Assembly: GCA_015207585.1 (NCBI GenBank)
Contig: JADEWQ010000047.1
Span: forward strand, 1-41,421
DNA from: Pleurocapsales cyanobacterium LEGE 06147
Lineage (GTDB): Bacteria; Cyanobacteriota; Cyanobacteriia; Cyanobacteriales; Xenococcaceae
Direction of reading: 5' to 3'
DNA length: 41,421 nt
In this document: in pieces, positions 25,011 to 33,260 of the stretch
Layout: the number at the start of each line of letters is the position of its first letter
How positions within the stretch are numbered: the stretch's first letter is position 1
Program-made: the position numbers and the translations under genes
Notes under the pieces: model-generated
What the model saw: the letters and a program-made list of their open reading frames with translations, nothing else
The model's database searches: none
Told to the model about the DNA's origin: nothing

Positions 25011-25239
25011 CGGGGTTTTCTACCCGCCCCATAGCATAGCAACGTAAAAAGTACCTGAGAAATTGTGAAAATTTTAGAAGTAGTTTGAGTAAGCTTAAAA
25101 CAGAAAGCGTCGATATGCTGCGCGTACGCCTGATTGCAACTGCAAAAAGCAAACTCTTCACGCAGTGCTTCACTGAGAGCGAAACCGCATCTTACCAATT
25201 TGAAGGGATTGAACCAGACAGAGGAAACACTCGAAATCA

Positions 25240-26064
25240 ATGGTCGAAACAATTATTTTTTTTCTCGTTATTGGGCTCATTATCATTAGGATTTTAGTCA
25301 ATCCCGTCCTCGTCAAAAGGCGACGAAATCGTCTCAAACGACGTTCCTTTCCTTCACTTTGGCGTGCCATTATCGATCGCAATCTTTTTATTTATTCTCA
25401 TCTTTCTCCTGATGAACGAAGACGGCTTGAAGGACACATTCAGGTATTCTTGACGGAAAAACAATTCATTGGCTGTGGAGGATTGCAGGTAACCGAAGAA
25501 ATGAAACTGACTATTGCTGCTACCGCCTGTTTACTTTTACTCAATGAAAGAGGAGAATACTTTCCTAAACTTCGCTCAATTTTAATTTATCCCGGCACTT
25601 ATTTAGTTAATGAAACCGTTGCTACTAGCCATTATGTTGTCGAAGAAAAGCGTGTGGCAAGACTAGGGGAATCGTGGGCTAAAGACCAAGTAGTTTTGTC
25701 GTGGGAACAGATCGAACAAGATACTTTTAACTGGAGAGATGGACATAACTTAATCTTGCATGAATTTGCTCATCAGTTAGATCGAGAAGACGGTAGTGCA
25801 CAAGGCGTTCCTATTTTGCAGAAAGACTCGGACTATTCTATTTGGGCGAAGGTAATGACAAAAGAATATCAACAATTATGTCAAGATACTCGGAGAGGTG
25901 TAAAGACGGTAATGGATAGCTATGGAGTAATCAATCCCGCAGAGTTTTTTGCCGTAGCTACCGAGACATTTTTTGAAAAATCATATCAATTGCTAAAGAA
26001 GCATCCGGCACTTTATGAGCAACTGCAACGCTACTATCAAGTAGATCCCGTGCAATGGGTTTAG
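25240..26064 (+). CDS. MtfA-like zinc peptidase (M90 family)
   Basis: 274 residues. An N-terminal hydrophobic helix (IIFFLVIGLIIIRILV, about 5-20) is followed by a basic stretch, then the MtfA domain. The zinc site is HEFAHQLD (HExxH), with the downstream glutamate in PAEFFAVATETFFE. Conserved surroundings include YPGTYLVNE, VVLSWEQ and GHNLILHEFAH. E. coli MtfA is an aminopeptidase that binds the glucose repressor Mlc. Cyanobacterial members keep the zinc site, but a partner is not known, and the membrane helix is extra compared with E. coli. It overlaps or abuts the following deoxyribosyltransferase, so the two are probably one transcript. Confidence 0.88.
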   Translation: MVETIIFFLVIGLIIIRILVNPVLVKRRRNRLKRRSFPSLWRAIIDRNLFIYSHLSPDERRRLEGHIQVFLTEKQFIGCGGLQVTEEMKLTIAATACLLLLNERGEYFPKLRSILIYPGTYLVNETVATSHYVVEEKRVARLGESWAKDQVVLSWEQIEQDTFNWRDGHNLILHEFAHQLDREDGSAQGVPILQKDSDYSIWAKVMTKEYQQLCQDTRRGVKTVMDSYGVINPAEFFAVATETFFEKSYQLLKKHPALYEQLQRYYQVDPVQWV

Positions 26065-26078
26065 ACATTGTTTTTACA

Positions 26079-26576
26079 ATGAGCGAGATGGAGACAGACG
26101 TGACAGACAAAAAGATTTATTTGGCTAGTCTTTATGGTTTCTCACAACAGCAGAAAATGTTACTATTACCTCCTATTGTTCGAGCTTTAGAAGCTTTGGG
26201 TGCTCAAGTGTGGGAATCATTCGAACGTAATAGTCAAATTGATTTTTCACAGACTGATTGGGCCTATCGTGTGGCGCAGGCAGATTTAAATGATCTCAAA
26301 AATTGTGATGGGATTTTTGCTGTCGTCAATGGAACACCACCAGATGAAGGGGTAATGATAGAGTTGGGAGTAGCGATCGCCCTTAACAAGGCAATTTTTC
26401 TCTTTCGGGATGATTTCCGTCGCTGTAGTGATAGTGAAAGGTATCCTTTGAATCTAATGATCTTTTCTGGTTTACCAGAAGTTGGTTGGGAAAACTACTA
26501 CTATACTTCCATAAAAGAAATTCATTCCCAGGACAAAGCCTTATATGGTTGGTTAATAGCAGACAGTTATAGTTAA
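26079..26576 (+). CDS. Nucleoside 2-deoxyribosyltransferase family protein
   Basis: 165 residues from ATG 26079. Family features are KIYLASLYGFS at the N terminus (substrate loop), the aspartate in NLKNCDGIFAVVNG-like wording (here DLKNCDGIFAVVNG), PDEGVMIELGVAIALNKAI with the catalytic Glu, and a C-terminal LNLMIFSG loop. The enzyme swaps bases on deoxynucleosides or hydrolyses the N-glycosidic bond. The start is uncertain: an in-frame ATG at 26055 would overlap the peptidase stop, and ATG 26088 or a GTG at 26100 (with GGAG upstream) are alternatives. The gene sits 14 bases after the MtfA-like stop, indicating an operon, probably in nucleotide salvage. Confidence 0.85.
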   Translation: MSEMETDVTDKKIYLASLYGFSQQQKMLLLPPIVRALEALGAQVWESFERNSQIDFSQTDWAYRVAQADLNDLKNCDGIFAVVNGTPPDEGVMIELGVAIALNKAIFLFRDDFRRCSDSERYPLNLMIFSGLPEVGWENYYYTSIKEIHSQDKALYGWLIADSYS

Positions 26577-26646
26577 TATCTTTGAATTCTCATCTGATTT
26601 CCTAACTTTGATGACATTAACTGCAACTTGGGCAACGAAGCGAATA

Positions 26647-26673
26647 CGGACACAAAGTGTGTCGAAGACTAGC
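26647..26673 (+). repeat. Second copy of the CGGACAC...GTCGAAGA element
   Basis: Matches 4312-4338 in the TonB receptor at 22 of 27 bases. The centre GACAC-AAAGT-GTGTC is a perfect five-base-pair hairpin here. It lies in the 214-base gap upstream of the DUF1825 gene. In the frame corresponding to the receptor it would read TDTKCVED and then stop. It extends the open frame artificially upstream of DUF1825. Confidence 0.5.
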
Positions 26674-26790
26674 TTGGCACTGGGTGGTCGGAAAACCGTA
26701 TTTTACGGCTACTTTCTCCTGACCTACAATAGTAAGCAGAATAAAAAAAATTTAAACTTACTCGTTAAAACAATTAATAACCAAACGAAA

Positions 26791-27108
26791 ATGGGATTTT
26801 TTGAATCTGAAGTAGTTCAACAAGAAGCCAAACAGTTATTTGAAGATTATCAATCCTTAATGCAATTAGGGAGCGAGTATGGTAAATTTGACCGCGAAGG
26901 CAAAAAAATCTTCATCGATCGCATGGAAGAATTAATGGAACGCTATCGCATTTTCATGAAGCGTTTTGAGCTTTCTGAAGATTTTATGGCGCAAATGACT
27001 GTTCAGCAACTTAAGACCCAACTGAGTCAGTTTGGCATTACTCCCCAGCAAATGTTTGACCAAATGCACGTAACTCTAGAGCGCATGAAGTCAGAAATCG
27101 AGCCATAA
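26791..27108 (+). CDS. DUF1825 family protein
   Basis: 105 residues from the ATG at 26791 (MGFFESEVVQQEAKQLFEDYQ), the canonical start of this family. The longer frame to 26608 runs through a repeat and is rejected. The sequence is highly helical and charged (YGKFDREGKKIFIDRMEELMERYRIFMKRFELSEDFMA). It ends with an amphipathic helix, consistent with a small all-alpha cytoplasmic protein. DUF1825 is found almost only in cyanobacteria and has no established function. It converges on the PBP gene, with which it shares a terminator palindrome. Confidence 0.92.
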   Translation: MGFFESEVVQQEAKQLFEDYQSLMQLGSEYGKFDREGKKIFIDRMEELMERYRIFMKRFELSEDFMAQMTVQQLKTQLSQFGITPQQMFDQMHVTLERMKSEIEP

Positions 27109-27135
27109 ACAATGCCCTTAATACATTGTTTATGG
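27103..27135. terminator. Bidirectional terminator overlapping both stop codons
   Basis: CCATAAACAATG (27103-27114) and CATTGTTTATGG (27124-27135) are perfect 12-base inverted copies around a nine-base loop. The TAA of the DUF1825 gene (27106-27108) lies in the left arm and the TAA of the PBP gene (27130-27132) in the right arm. Because the palindrome is symmetrical, both proteins end in Pro encoded by CCA. A short A/T-rich stem without a long T-run makes termination plausible but unproven. Confidence 0.65.
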
Positions 27136-29046
27136 ACGAGAAAATTGGGAAGTAGCAGGAAAGTCTTTAACTGGTTCATCTTTTAATGCTTTGAGCATAA
27201 AAGAACGCCAAATCGGCGCAGCATGACTACCACCTGTAACTCCTTTTCCTAGACTGCCGTAATGATCGTTGCCAATCCAAACTGCAGTCGCTAGCTGAGG
27301 AACGTAACCGACAAACCAAACATCTCGCTCTGAAGAAGTAGTTCCTGTCTTCCCGGCAGCAGGACGACCAATATTAGCGCTTCTGCCAGTCCCCTCACTA
27401 ATTACTCCCTTCAGTACGCTATTAAGGTTAGCGGTTGCCCACTGATTTAACACCAGAGTCGGTTCCGGTTGATTGTCGAGCAGAACATTACCCCTACTAT
27501 CTGTTACTCGAACAATAATAGTCGGATCTGAATACCAGCCATTACTAGCAAAGGTAGCATAAGCTCCTGCCATTTCTAGAGGAGTTACACCAATTGAACC
27601 CAACGGTAAAGAGATTACTGGCTGTAGTGGACTTTTAATCCCCAAAGTCCGACTTGTCTCAATTACTTTATCTAGTCCGACTGCTTTTCCCAGCTTAACT
27701 GCAGGTACATTACGAGATTGAATTAAAGAAGTTCTCAGCGTCATCGTTCCGGCAAAGGTATCGCCATAATTTTTGGGACTGTAATAACCAGAAGGAACGC
27801 GATAGCGAACGGGGGAATCCTCAATCGTAGAGAAGGGAGTATACTTACCACTAGCAAAGGCAGTATAGTAAACAAAAGGTTTAAACGCAGACCCAGGCTG
27901 ACGGCGAGCTTGAACAGCGCGATTAAACTGACTTTCTTTGTAATTTACCCCTCCAACTAGGGCTTTTATAAAGTGAGTCCGCGGATCGACAGCAACTAAT
28001 GCCACTTGATCGGCACGCACACCCGAACGTCTTAAATTTCGATATCCCTCAAAAACGGTTTCCTCTGCCATTTTTTGAGCGTAGTAGTCTATAGTGGTCT
28101 GGACGCGCATACCTCCTTGAATAACTCGCTCGTCGCCAAAACGTTCTTTGAGTTCGGCAACAACCACCTCCGTAATAAAAGGAGATTTACTCGTACGCCA
28201 GGCAGTAGGTTTACCTACTAACAAAGGTGCTTGACGTGCTTCTCGTTCTTCCTCTGGGGTAATCCACCTCAATTCTCGCATCCGTCTTAGCACTATGGCT
28301 TGTCGCCTTTTTGTTTCTGAATAGTTAATAAAAGGACTATATTGTTCCGGTGCTTGAATTAATCCTGCCATCATTGCTGCCTCGGCAAGATTTAACTCAG
28401 AAGCACTTTTATTAAAATAGGTTTCTGCTGCGGTTTCAACTCCGTAGTTATTGTGACCCCAATAAATATTATTGAGGTACATATGTAAGATTTCGTCTTT
28501 GCTAAAAACTTGCTCGACTCTAACAGCGAGAATCACTTCTGCTAGTTTGCGACTAAAGATGCGTTCGCGAGTAAGAAACAGGTTTTTCACCAACTGCATC
28601 GTTAGGGTAGAGGCACCTTCGGCTACGCTTCCTTTATGCCAGTTCACCCAAGCAGCGCGACCAATACTATAGGGATTGACACCTTGATGATGATAAAAAT
28701 TGCTATCTTCTACGGCAATAACTGCTCTTTTCAGTTCGGGAGAAATTTGCGTTAGGGGTATAACTTCCCGATTGGCTTCCCCATGAAGGCTGGTCAAAAG
28801 TCTGCCTTTAATATCGTAAATATAGCTAGTTTCTGAAGGGACATAATTACGCAGCATTCTTACATCGGGGAGATTGCGAAAGCTAATGGCTAAACCAACT
28901 AATCCTCCAGCGATAATTGCACTAGTAATAGTGCTAACTCCTAAGATCGTCCCGCCTGTTGCCTTAGCTACTCCTATGACAAAAGGAGATAGGTAGGTAG
29001 AGTGTTTTGATGATTTTGATTTTTGTCTAAGAATTCTAGACAACAC
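27130..29046 (-). CDS. Class A penicillin-binding protein (PBP1a-type)
   Basis: 638 residues. Builds peptidoglycan in the periplasm. A short cytoplasmic tail and a membrane helix (about 25-55) precede the GT51 glycosyltransferase domain (about 75-245), with the catalytic Glu in VAVEDSNFYHHQGV and motifs EGASTLTMQLVKNLFL and RKLAEVILAVRVEQ. The transpeptidase domain has the active serine in GSAFKP, SRN as the SxN motif and KTGTT. The length is on the short side for the family. No PASTA or OB insert of note was seen. The start fits the family and the gene is monocistronic, convergent with DUF1825. The terminal residues fall in the shared palindrome. Confidence 0.93.
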   Translation of the reverse strand: MLSRILRQKSKSSKHSTYLSPFVIGVAKATGGTILGVSTITSAIIAGGLVGLAISFRNLPDVRMLRNYVPSETSYIYDIKGRLLTSLHGEANREVIPLTQISPELKRAVIAVEDSNFYHHQGVNPYSIGRAAWVNWHKGSVAEGASTLTMQLVKNLFLTRERIFSRKLAEVILAVRVEQVFSKDEILHMYLNNIYWGHNNYGVETAAETYFNKSASELNLAEAAMMAGLIQAPEQYSPFINYSETKRRQAIVLRRMRELRWITPEEEREARQAPLLVGKPTAWRTSKSPFITEVVVAELKERFGDERVIQGGMRVQTTIDYYAQKMAEETVFEGYRNLRRSGVRADQVALVAVDPRTHFIKALVGGVNYKESQFNRAVQARRQPGSAFKPFVYYTAFASGKYTPFSTIEDSPVRYRVPSGYYSPKNYGDTFAGTMTLRTSLIQSRNVPAVKLGKAVGLDKVIETSRTLGIKSPLQPVISLPLGSIGVTPLEMAGAYATFASNGWYSDPTIIVRVTDSRGNVLLDNQPEPTLVLNQWATANLNSVLKGVISEGTGRSANIGRPAAGKTGTTSSERDVWFVGYVPQLATAVWIGNDHYGSLGKGVTGGSHAAPIWRSFMLKALKDEPVKDFPATSQFSRP

Positions 29047-29382
29047 GATAGCAATACTTCCTTTTTAAACAGAATAAGGCGAATGCTGACAGACAATTAA
29101 GAGAATAGATCGATAGTAGCAATAGTAGGCTTGAATAGTAGACTACAGCAAATATGATGAAAGTCAATGGGTAAGAGTATTGAGCCACTTATTAAAAAAC
29201 TATATTGAGTGCGCTGAGCGCAGGAAATTGCCGCGCTCAGCGCAGTGTTTTCACGTAATTTTCGTCAGCTTCAGCCAATCAACAATTGTAACAATCTCGT
29301 TCTAGAACTATAGCTATATTACTAAATATATTTTGGAAAAAAGTTTGTTTTCAAGGTTAGTTATGATAGTATAAACAAGCAC
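29047..29382. other. Spacer upstream of the tRNA gene, with a strong hairpin
   Basis: No gene in these 336 bases. TGCGCTGAGCGC (29210-29221) and GCGCTCAGCGCA (29233-29244) form a 12-base-pair stem with an 11-base loop, far GC-richer than its surroundings. The leader of the PBP gene occupies the left part and the tRNA promoter should lie just before 29383 (TATGATAGTATAA near 29362 could be a -10 region). The hairpin has no T-run and is probably another dispersed palindrome. Confidence 0.5.
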
Positions 29383-29454
29383 GGGCGGTTAGCTCAGCGG
29401 TAGAGCGCCTGCCTTACAAGCAGGATGCCACTGGTTCAAATCCAGTACCGCCCA
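29383..29454 (+). tRNA. tRNA-Val (anticodon TAC)
   Basis: 72 bases. The acceptor stem is GGGCGGT with ACCGCCC plus discriminator A (29454). The D arm is AGCTCAGCGGTAGAGC. The anticodon stem CCTGC/GCAGG encloses loop CTTACAA with TAC at 29415-29417, which reads GTA valine codons. The T arm is CTGGTTCAAATCCAG. All stems pair without mismatch. CCA is not encoded (CCCATTTT follows the acceptor), as is usual in cyanobacteria. It stands alone between PBP and the IS remnants, and no integrase or attachment-site duplication is visible. Confidence 0.97.
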
Positions 29455-29548
29455 TTTTGTTCTTATCATAATCTAGCGATTGTACTCGTGATAGGAAACA
29501 TAATTTTCCGTTTTGGCAAGCTTATGCTTGAAAATAACTTCGGCAGGG

Positions 29549-29782
29549 TTATGGTTTCATAATAACATTGGCAGCATTGGCAACTGACTTCTTTAAAGCA
29601 TCTCTCACCTCTTTATACCGAAAATATCCAGGTTGAGAAATTAATTGAGATACACGAGCTTCGATAAGATATTCCCCTAATTTATATATACTAAGCACAG
29701 CTTCCTCAATCTCTCTACAACAATCTTCTATTCGTTTAGCTTTACTTAATTTCTGATAGTGACAATACCCCTCTTTTGTCAC
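29549..29782 (-). CDS. Small protein or gene fragment truncated by an IS end
   Basis: 77 residues, helical and charged, with IEDCCREIEEAVLSIYKLGEYLIEARVSQL and a C-terminal FRYKEVRDALKKSVANAAN. I do not recognise the family. The GTG start and the first five codons (MTKEG) fall inside the 25-base string that marks an IS end at 29766-29790. The open frame therefore probably continues what was once a longer gene, cut by the insertion. It could be a short expressed gene that uses GGAGA in the IS end as its ribosome site. Evidence is weak. Confidence 0.3.
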   Translation of the reverse strand: MTKEGYCHYQKLSKAKRIEDCCREIEEAVLSIYKLGEYLIEARVSQLISQPGYFRYKEVRDALKKSVANAANVIMKP

Positions 29783-30013
29783 TCTCCGAATTCAAAAAGT
29801 AAGAAATAAATCGATTTATCCAGAAAGGGGTAGTAGTGGAAATTGATTTATGCTATCAATTAAATTGTGTAATCCTAGCAATAAATAAGAATTAGGAAAT
29901 ACTTCTAACCAAGGAAAAATCAACCACAATAAAAGATTCGGTTGAACAAGGAGACGGACATTGTTTAAGACATTCTTCCATCCAGTTGGAGAATTCCATT
30001 GAGGATGAGACAT
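29766..30013 (-). mobile_element. 3' part of an older IS: transposase tail and IS end
   Basis: Bases 29816-30013 encode up to 65 residues with PTGWKNVLNNVRLLVQPN, then PWLEVFPNSYLLLG, and finally NQFPLLPLSG. This wording is typical, from memory, of the C terminus of a cyanobacterial IS transposase. The string at 29766-29790 (minus: TTCGGAGAGTGACAAAAG and on) recurs at 12882-12906 after a similar tail. The IS630 element ends 15 bases upstream of its first ATG, so it seems to have landed in this older IS and removed or displaced the rest. Confidence 0.4.
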
Positions 30014-30027
30014 TAAATTCAAAATAT

Positions 30028-31060
30028 TTATAGCAATTTTCATACTCATGAGGTACAGTAACAGCAATGAGTAAACCAGTTACGAATATCATCTTTTGTT
30101 ACTTTTAACATTGCAGCGGTTATGGCATTGATTAAATCCTTGTAAATTCTAGCTTTCACTTTTTTTAAGATTGCTTTAACTTTTGACCAAAAATTTTCGA
30201 TTGGGGAAAACTCTGGAGAGTAGGGAGATAAATAAATGAGTTTGGCTCCGGCTTTTTCGATTAGTTCTCTAACCATTTCTCCTTGGTTAATTTTGGCATT
30301 ATCCATAACAACAGTTGCATTTTTCCACAGTTTTGGAACCAACTCTTGAGCAATAAATACTTCAAATGTTACCCCATCAACTGCTCCATAAATATTGCTA
30401 GATGCCAGGACTTCTTCTAAAGATAAAGCACTTAATAACGCCACATTTTTTCCTCTCTTTTGGGGTTTTGTTCCTCTGGCTCTTTGACCAATTATTGCTC
30501 TAGTATACATCCTAATCAGGGCGAGATTAACCCCAGATTCATCAATAAAAATTAGGTCTTTAGCTGGAATACATCGTATCTTTGACCAAAACTCAACTCG
30601 CTTTTTCTGAACTCTTTCACTTTCTTTTTCTGTGGCATGAAGAGTTTTTTTTTACACTAGAGTTCAACCGTTGAGTTATTCGTCCCATCGTCGCTCTACT
30701 TATCTCTAATGCCTAGATTTTCTTCGAGTAAATCCCATAACTCTTCAAGAGTTGCATCATTATTACTTTCAATAATTTCTATTAAAGTCATTAATTGTTC
30801 TTCCTGGAGTTTAGATGGAGGACTACCTCCTTGAGTTTGTGGACTTATATCTCCTGTTGTTTGATATTGTTTTAGTAATTTTTGAATAAAACTTTTAGCA
30901 ACTCGAAAACGTTGAGCAAGTTTTCTGAGGGAAATATTTTCATTTTCATAGACTTCGAGAATTTTTTGCCGAAATTGGATTGAGTATGGCTTTATCTCAA
31001 ATTTTTATAGTTTGTAGCTTTCGCCTCAACTGTACCTCATAGCTGTGAGAAACGCTATAA
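30028..31060 (-). mobile_element. IS630-family insertion sequence with 32-base imperfect ends
   Basis: The ends are inverted. The left end, 30028-30059, begins TTATAGC and finishes ATGAGGTACAGT. The right end, 31029-31060, reads ACTGTACCTCAT at its start and GCTATAA at its outer edge. They agree at the outer seven and the inner twelve bases. TA occurs at both outer edges, as expected for IS630, which inserts at TA. The element is about 1.03 kb with a single transposase gene on the minus strand, now frameshifted. It is a member of the Tc1/mariner-related group. Confidence 0.75.
30046..31007 (-). pseudogene. IS630-family transposase, frameshifted
   Basis: The N-terminal helix-turn-helix half starts with KPYSIQFRQKILEVYENENISLRKLAQRF (about 31000-30700). 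It breaks at GGCATTAGAGATAAGTAG, where removing one base restores GIEISRATMGRITQRL. A second break comes near 30650, where GTGTAAAAAAAAACTC shifts the frame before TLHATEKESERVQKKRVEFW. The DDE domain is otherwise complete: Asp in LIFIDESGVN, Asp in VVMDNAKIN and Glu in SPIENFWSKVK. The last 154 residues are open without a break (30046-30510). No ATG precedes the first domain, so the original start is uncertain. The enzyme cannot be made in one piece without programmed frameshifting. Confidence 0.75.
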
Positions 31061-31458
31061 AGCAGCTTCTTATTTTAATAATTCCCTTGAATCAGTTTTT
31101 TATAACATTATCGTCAATAATTATTCAAAAGAATTTATTTAAAAATAGATATTTACGTAAGTACTCAATGTTAAGTATGATTGCAAACGGCTTGTTATTT
31201 GATATAAAAACTTTTAAAAAATAACAATAAAACAATTACCCAAATTAAATAGTATTACCTATAATTCATAAAACTGCTCATCTCTTATTTCTTGAGAAAC
31301 AGAGGATTTTTTTGATGTTTATATCAAGTATTAATAGTTCTACTGAACTTGTGATGTAAAAGTAACTAAAAAAACCAAACAAAAGAAACCTTATTAGATG
31401 ATTAGTTATACACTGCCAAGAAAAGAACTTAAGGGCGATCGCTTTTGAGTTTTTGTTC
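31061..31458. other. AT-rich gene-free spacer
   Basis: About 400 bases with no open frame of note, low GC and no strong stem. It separates the IS630 element from the 3' end of the first flippase-like gene. I see nothing specific in it. Confidence 0.5.
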
Positions 31459-32379
31459 TTATACTTTTCGCTTTAACTCTCGTCCAAACCACAGACAAAT
31501 GGCAACAATTAAAGGCAGAACATAATAAATGCCTCGGTAAGCCACCAATGCTCTTATAACTTCTGGCACAGATAGTGAAGAAGGGCGAAGCCAAAGAATA
31601 ACTGTCTCAAAAACTCCCAAGCCTCCAGGAACCGTGCTGATCGTACCTACTGTCAGTGCTAGAACATAAATACCAAAAAAATCGGGATAAGATAGCGATG
31701 AAGAGGGAAGCAATCGATAAAGCACCGCTGCAGCCAAACCCCAATCCAAGACTGCCACTACTAAGATTCCCAAAGAAAGTTTAACCGACGGCAAAGCCAA
31801 TTCTTCTCCTCTAATGCGGAGGGGTTCCCGATACCAAAAACTGACTAACAAATACAGCCCGACGATCGATACAAAGAGAATGCCCAGGGGATAAACTGAC
31901 TGAAAAGGTAATTTGAGTGGAGTGGGAACAGTAAGCGGTTCGATGAGAAAGACAACCCCGCTAATGGCAAGCAACTCTAACCAGAAAACTAATTGTATAA
32001 AAGCAGCAATCTTGGCTATTTTTAGAGGCGAGACTCCCCAAGGAGAATAAAAACGGTAGCGTATAGCAGTGCCGGAGAACAAGGTAAATCCAACCGTATT
32101 GCCTACAGCATAGCTCAGGAAAGAGGTAAAGATAATTTTAGTTGGAGTTAGAGAGTGGCGAATGTAGCGAAAGGCTAGTAAGTCGTAGCCAGTAATGGTT
32201 AAATAACCGAGCGCCGTCAGCGCAATCGCTTCTAGCTTACGTCTTTTCGGAATTTGAATCAGACTGTGCCAAAGCTCTTGCAAGCTATATCCCTGTAGTT
32301 CTCGCGTAATTGACCAGACACACAGACTCAACAGAAGCAAAGGTATAAGGAAGGAAAAAATCTGTCGAATATGCTTCAT
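31459..32379 (-). CDS. YbhN/UPF0104-family flippase-like membrane protein, copy 1
   Basis: 306 residues, about eight membrane helices. The family signature is FTSFLSYAVGNTVGFTLFSGTAIRYRFY (about 95-122), with the central G-N and the S-G-x-x-I-R-Y-R motif, and STVPGGLGVFETVIL near 250. The domain is the membrane part of lysylphosphatidylglycerol synthase (LPG_synthase_TM), which flips or binds lipids. The cytoplasmic aminoacyl-transferase domain is absent, so this is a stand-alone transporter-like protein. A near-identical paralogue lies at 33261-34181 in the same orientation, and together they look like a tandem duplication with the acetyltransferase between them. Confidence 0.88.
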   Translation of the reverse strand: MKHIRQIFSFLIPLLLLSLCVWSITRELQGYSLQELWHSLIQIPKRRKLEAIALTALGYLTITGYDLLAFRYIRHSLTPTKIIFTSFLSYAVGNTVGFTLFSGTAIRYRFYSPWGVSPLKIAKIAAFIQLVFWLELLAISGVVFLIEPLTVPTPLKLPFQSVYPLGILFVSIVGLYLLVSFWYREPLRIRGEELALPSVKLSLGILVVAVLDWGLAAAVLYRLLPSSSLSYPDFFGIYVLALTVGTISTVPGGLGVFETVILWLRPSSLSVPEVIRALVAYRGIYYVLPLIVAICLWFGRELKRKV

Positions 32380-32536
32380 GAGGCTTTTGATTGGGGAGAT
32401 TTCTAAAGGCGATTTGAACTCACTAATAACTACTAACTCACTTCTAACTAAGATGCACTATCGTTATGTAATTAAATTAGCAAAGCACAATAATAACTAA
32501 GAGTCTTGTATTGGTTCATAACAAATTAAGACTAGC

Positions 32537-33039
32537 ATGAGCGATTTATTAATTCGCATAGCTAACGATCGCGATCTTCCTGCTTTAACTGAGCTATATA
32601 ATCACTACGTTCGCAATACAGCTATCTCTTTCGATTTATCTCCTTTCTCTCTAGAGCAACGACAACAATGGTTTAAGCAGTACTCACCAGAAGGGCGATA
32701 CCGTATTTTAGTTGCTCAAGAAAAAGAGCGAATAGTTGGCTATGCAACAAGCAGTCCCTTCCGAGTCAAAGCAGCCTATGAAACTTCAGTTGAAACCAGT
32801 ATTTATTTACATCCGGAATTCACGGGACGTGGGATTGGCAAAAAGCTTTACCTAGCTTTATTTGATTCCCTTCAACAAGAAGATATACATCGAGCTTATG
32901 CAGGTTAACTCTACCCAATTCAGCATCAATCGCCTTGCATCGCCAACTGGGATTTAGAGCAATTGGCATCTATGAAGAGGTAGGACGAAAATTTGGTAAG
33001 TATTGGGATGTTCAATGGTACGAAAAAAAACTCCATTAA
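32537..33039 (+). pseudogene. GNAT acetyltransferase (phosphinothricin-type), frameshifted
   Basis: Read as one gene it has 167 residues, the usual size for PAT/YncA-type N-acetyltransferases acting on phosphinothricin or methionine sulfoximine analogues. LTELYNHYVRNTAISFD is the family N terminus and HPEFTGRGIGKKLYLALFDSL is the acetyl-CoA loop (R/Q-x-x-G-x-G/A). The open frame ends after HRAYAG at a TAA. The next frame continues with TLPNSASIALHRQLGFRAIGIYEEVGRKFGKYWDVQWYEKKL to the TAA at 33037-33039. GGTTAACTC appears to lack one base (GGTGTAACTC gives AGVTLPNS). 503 plus 1 bases is 168 codons. Either real decay or a base-calling error. Confidence 0.8.
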
Positions 33040-33091
33040 GGTAGTTCGATGATTTATTTTGCAGGCATTTACTCGCGATTGCCCTTTCCCT

Positions 33092-33113
33092 TGCAGTTCT
33101 CAATTGAACTGCA
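33092..33113. terminator. Hairpin after the acetyltransferase remnant
   Basis: TGCAGTTC-TCAATT-GAACTGCA is a perfect eight-base-pair stem (33092-33099 with 33106-33113), followed by TTTAGCT and a second stem TTTAGCT/AGCTAAA. It lies between convergent genes. There is no long T-run, so a terminator role is an inference from position. Confidence 0.4.
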
Positions 33114-33260
33114 TTTAGCTAAATGAACGGTGAGCTAAAATTGTAGAACTCAGACTCTATCTGTATGCAGTACTCAAATTTTATCTATATAATGCTTAAG
33201 ACTCAGCAGAAAATGTCTATCGTCAAATGCTCAAGAATCGAGCTAGCGATCGCAGATCTT

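Larger units (their letters stand above)
24455..25239. other. Long gene-free stretch with structured RNA and a palindromic element
   Basis: No protein gene is supported. Bases 24455-24600 should hold the promoter of the SpmAB-like gene; the inverted GCTTTAGCGG / CCGCTAAAGC-like wording near 24485 is minor. The intron-like RNA occupies the middle and a GC-rich repeat lies at 24981-25010. Bases 25020-25239 are the leader of the MtfA-like gene. The small open frames that cross this stretch follow the repeats and have no family resemblance. Confidence 0.5.

Noticed and set aside
24967-25382. Several overlapping open frames around the GC-rich repeat and the mtfA-like start
   Set aside because: They overlap each other on both strands, cross the repeat and run into the MtfA-like gene out of frame.
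29383-29454. tRNA-Val as integration site of a genomic island
   Set aside because: No integrase gene nearby and no repeated tRNA 3' end visible in the window; neighbouring IS remnants do not use tRNA sites.
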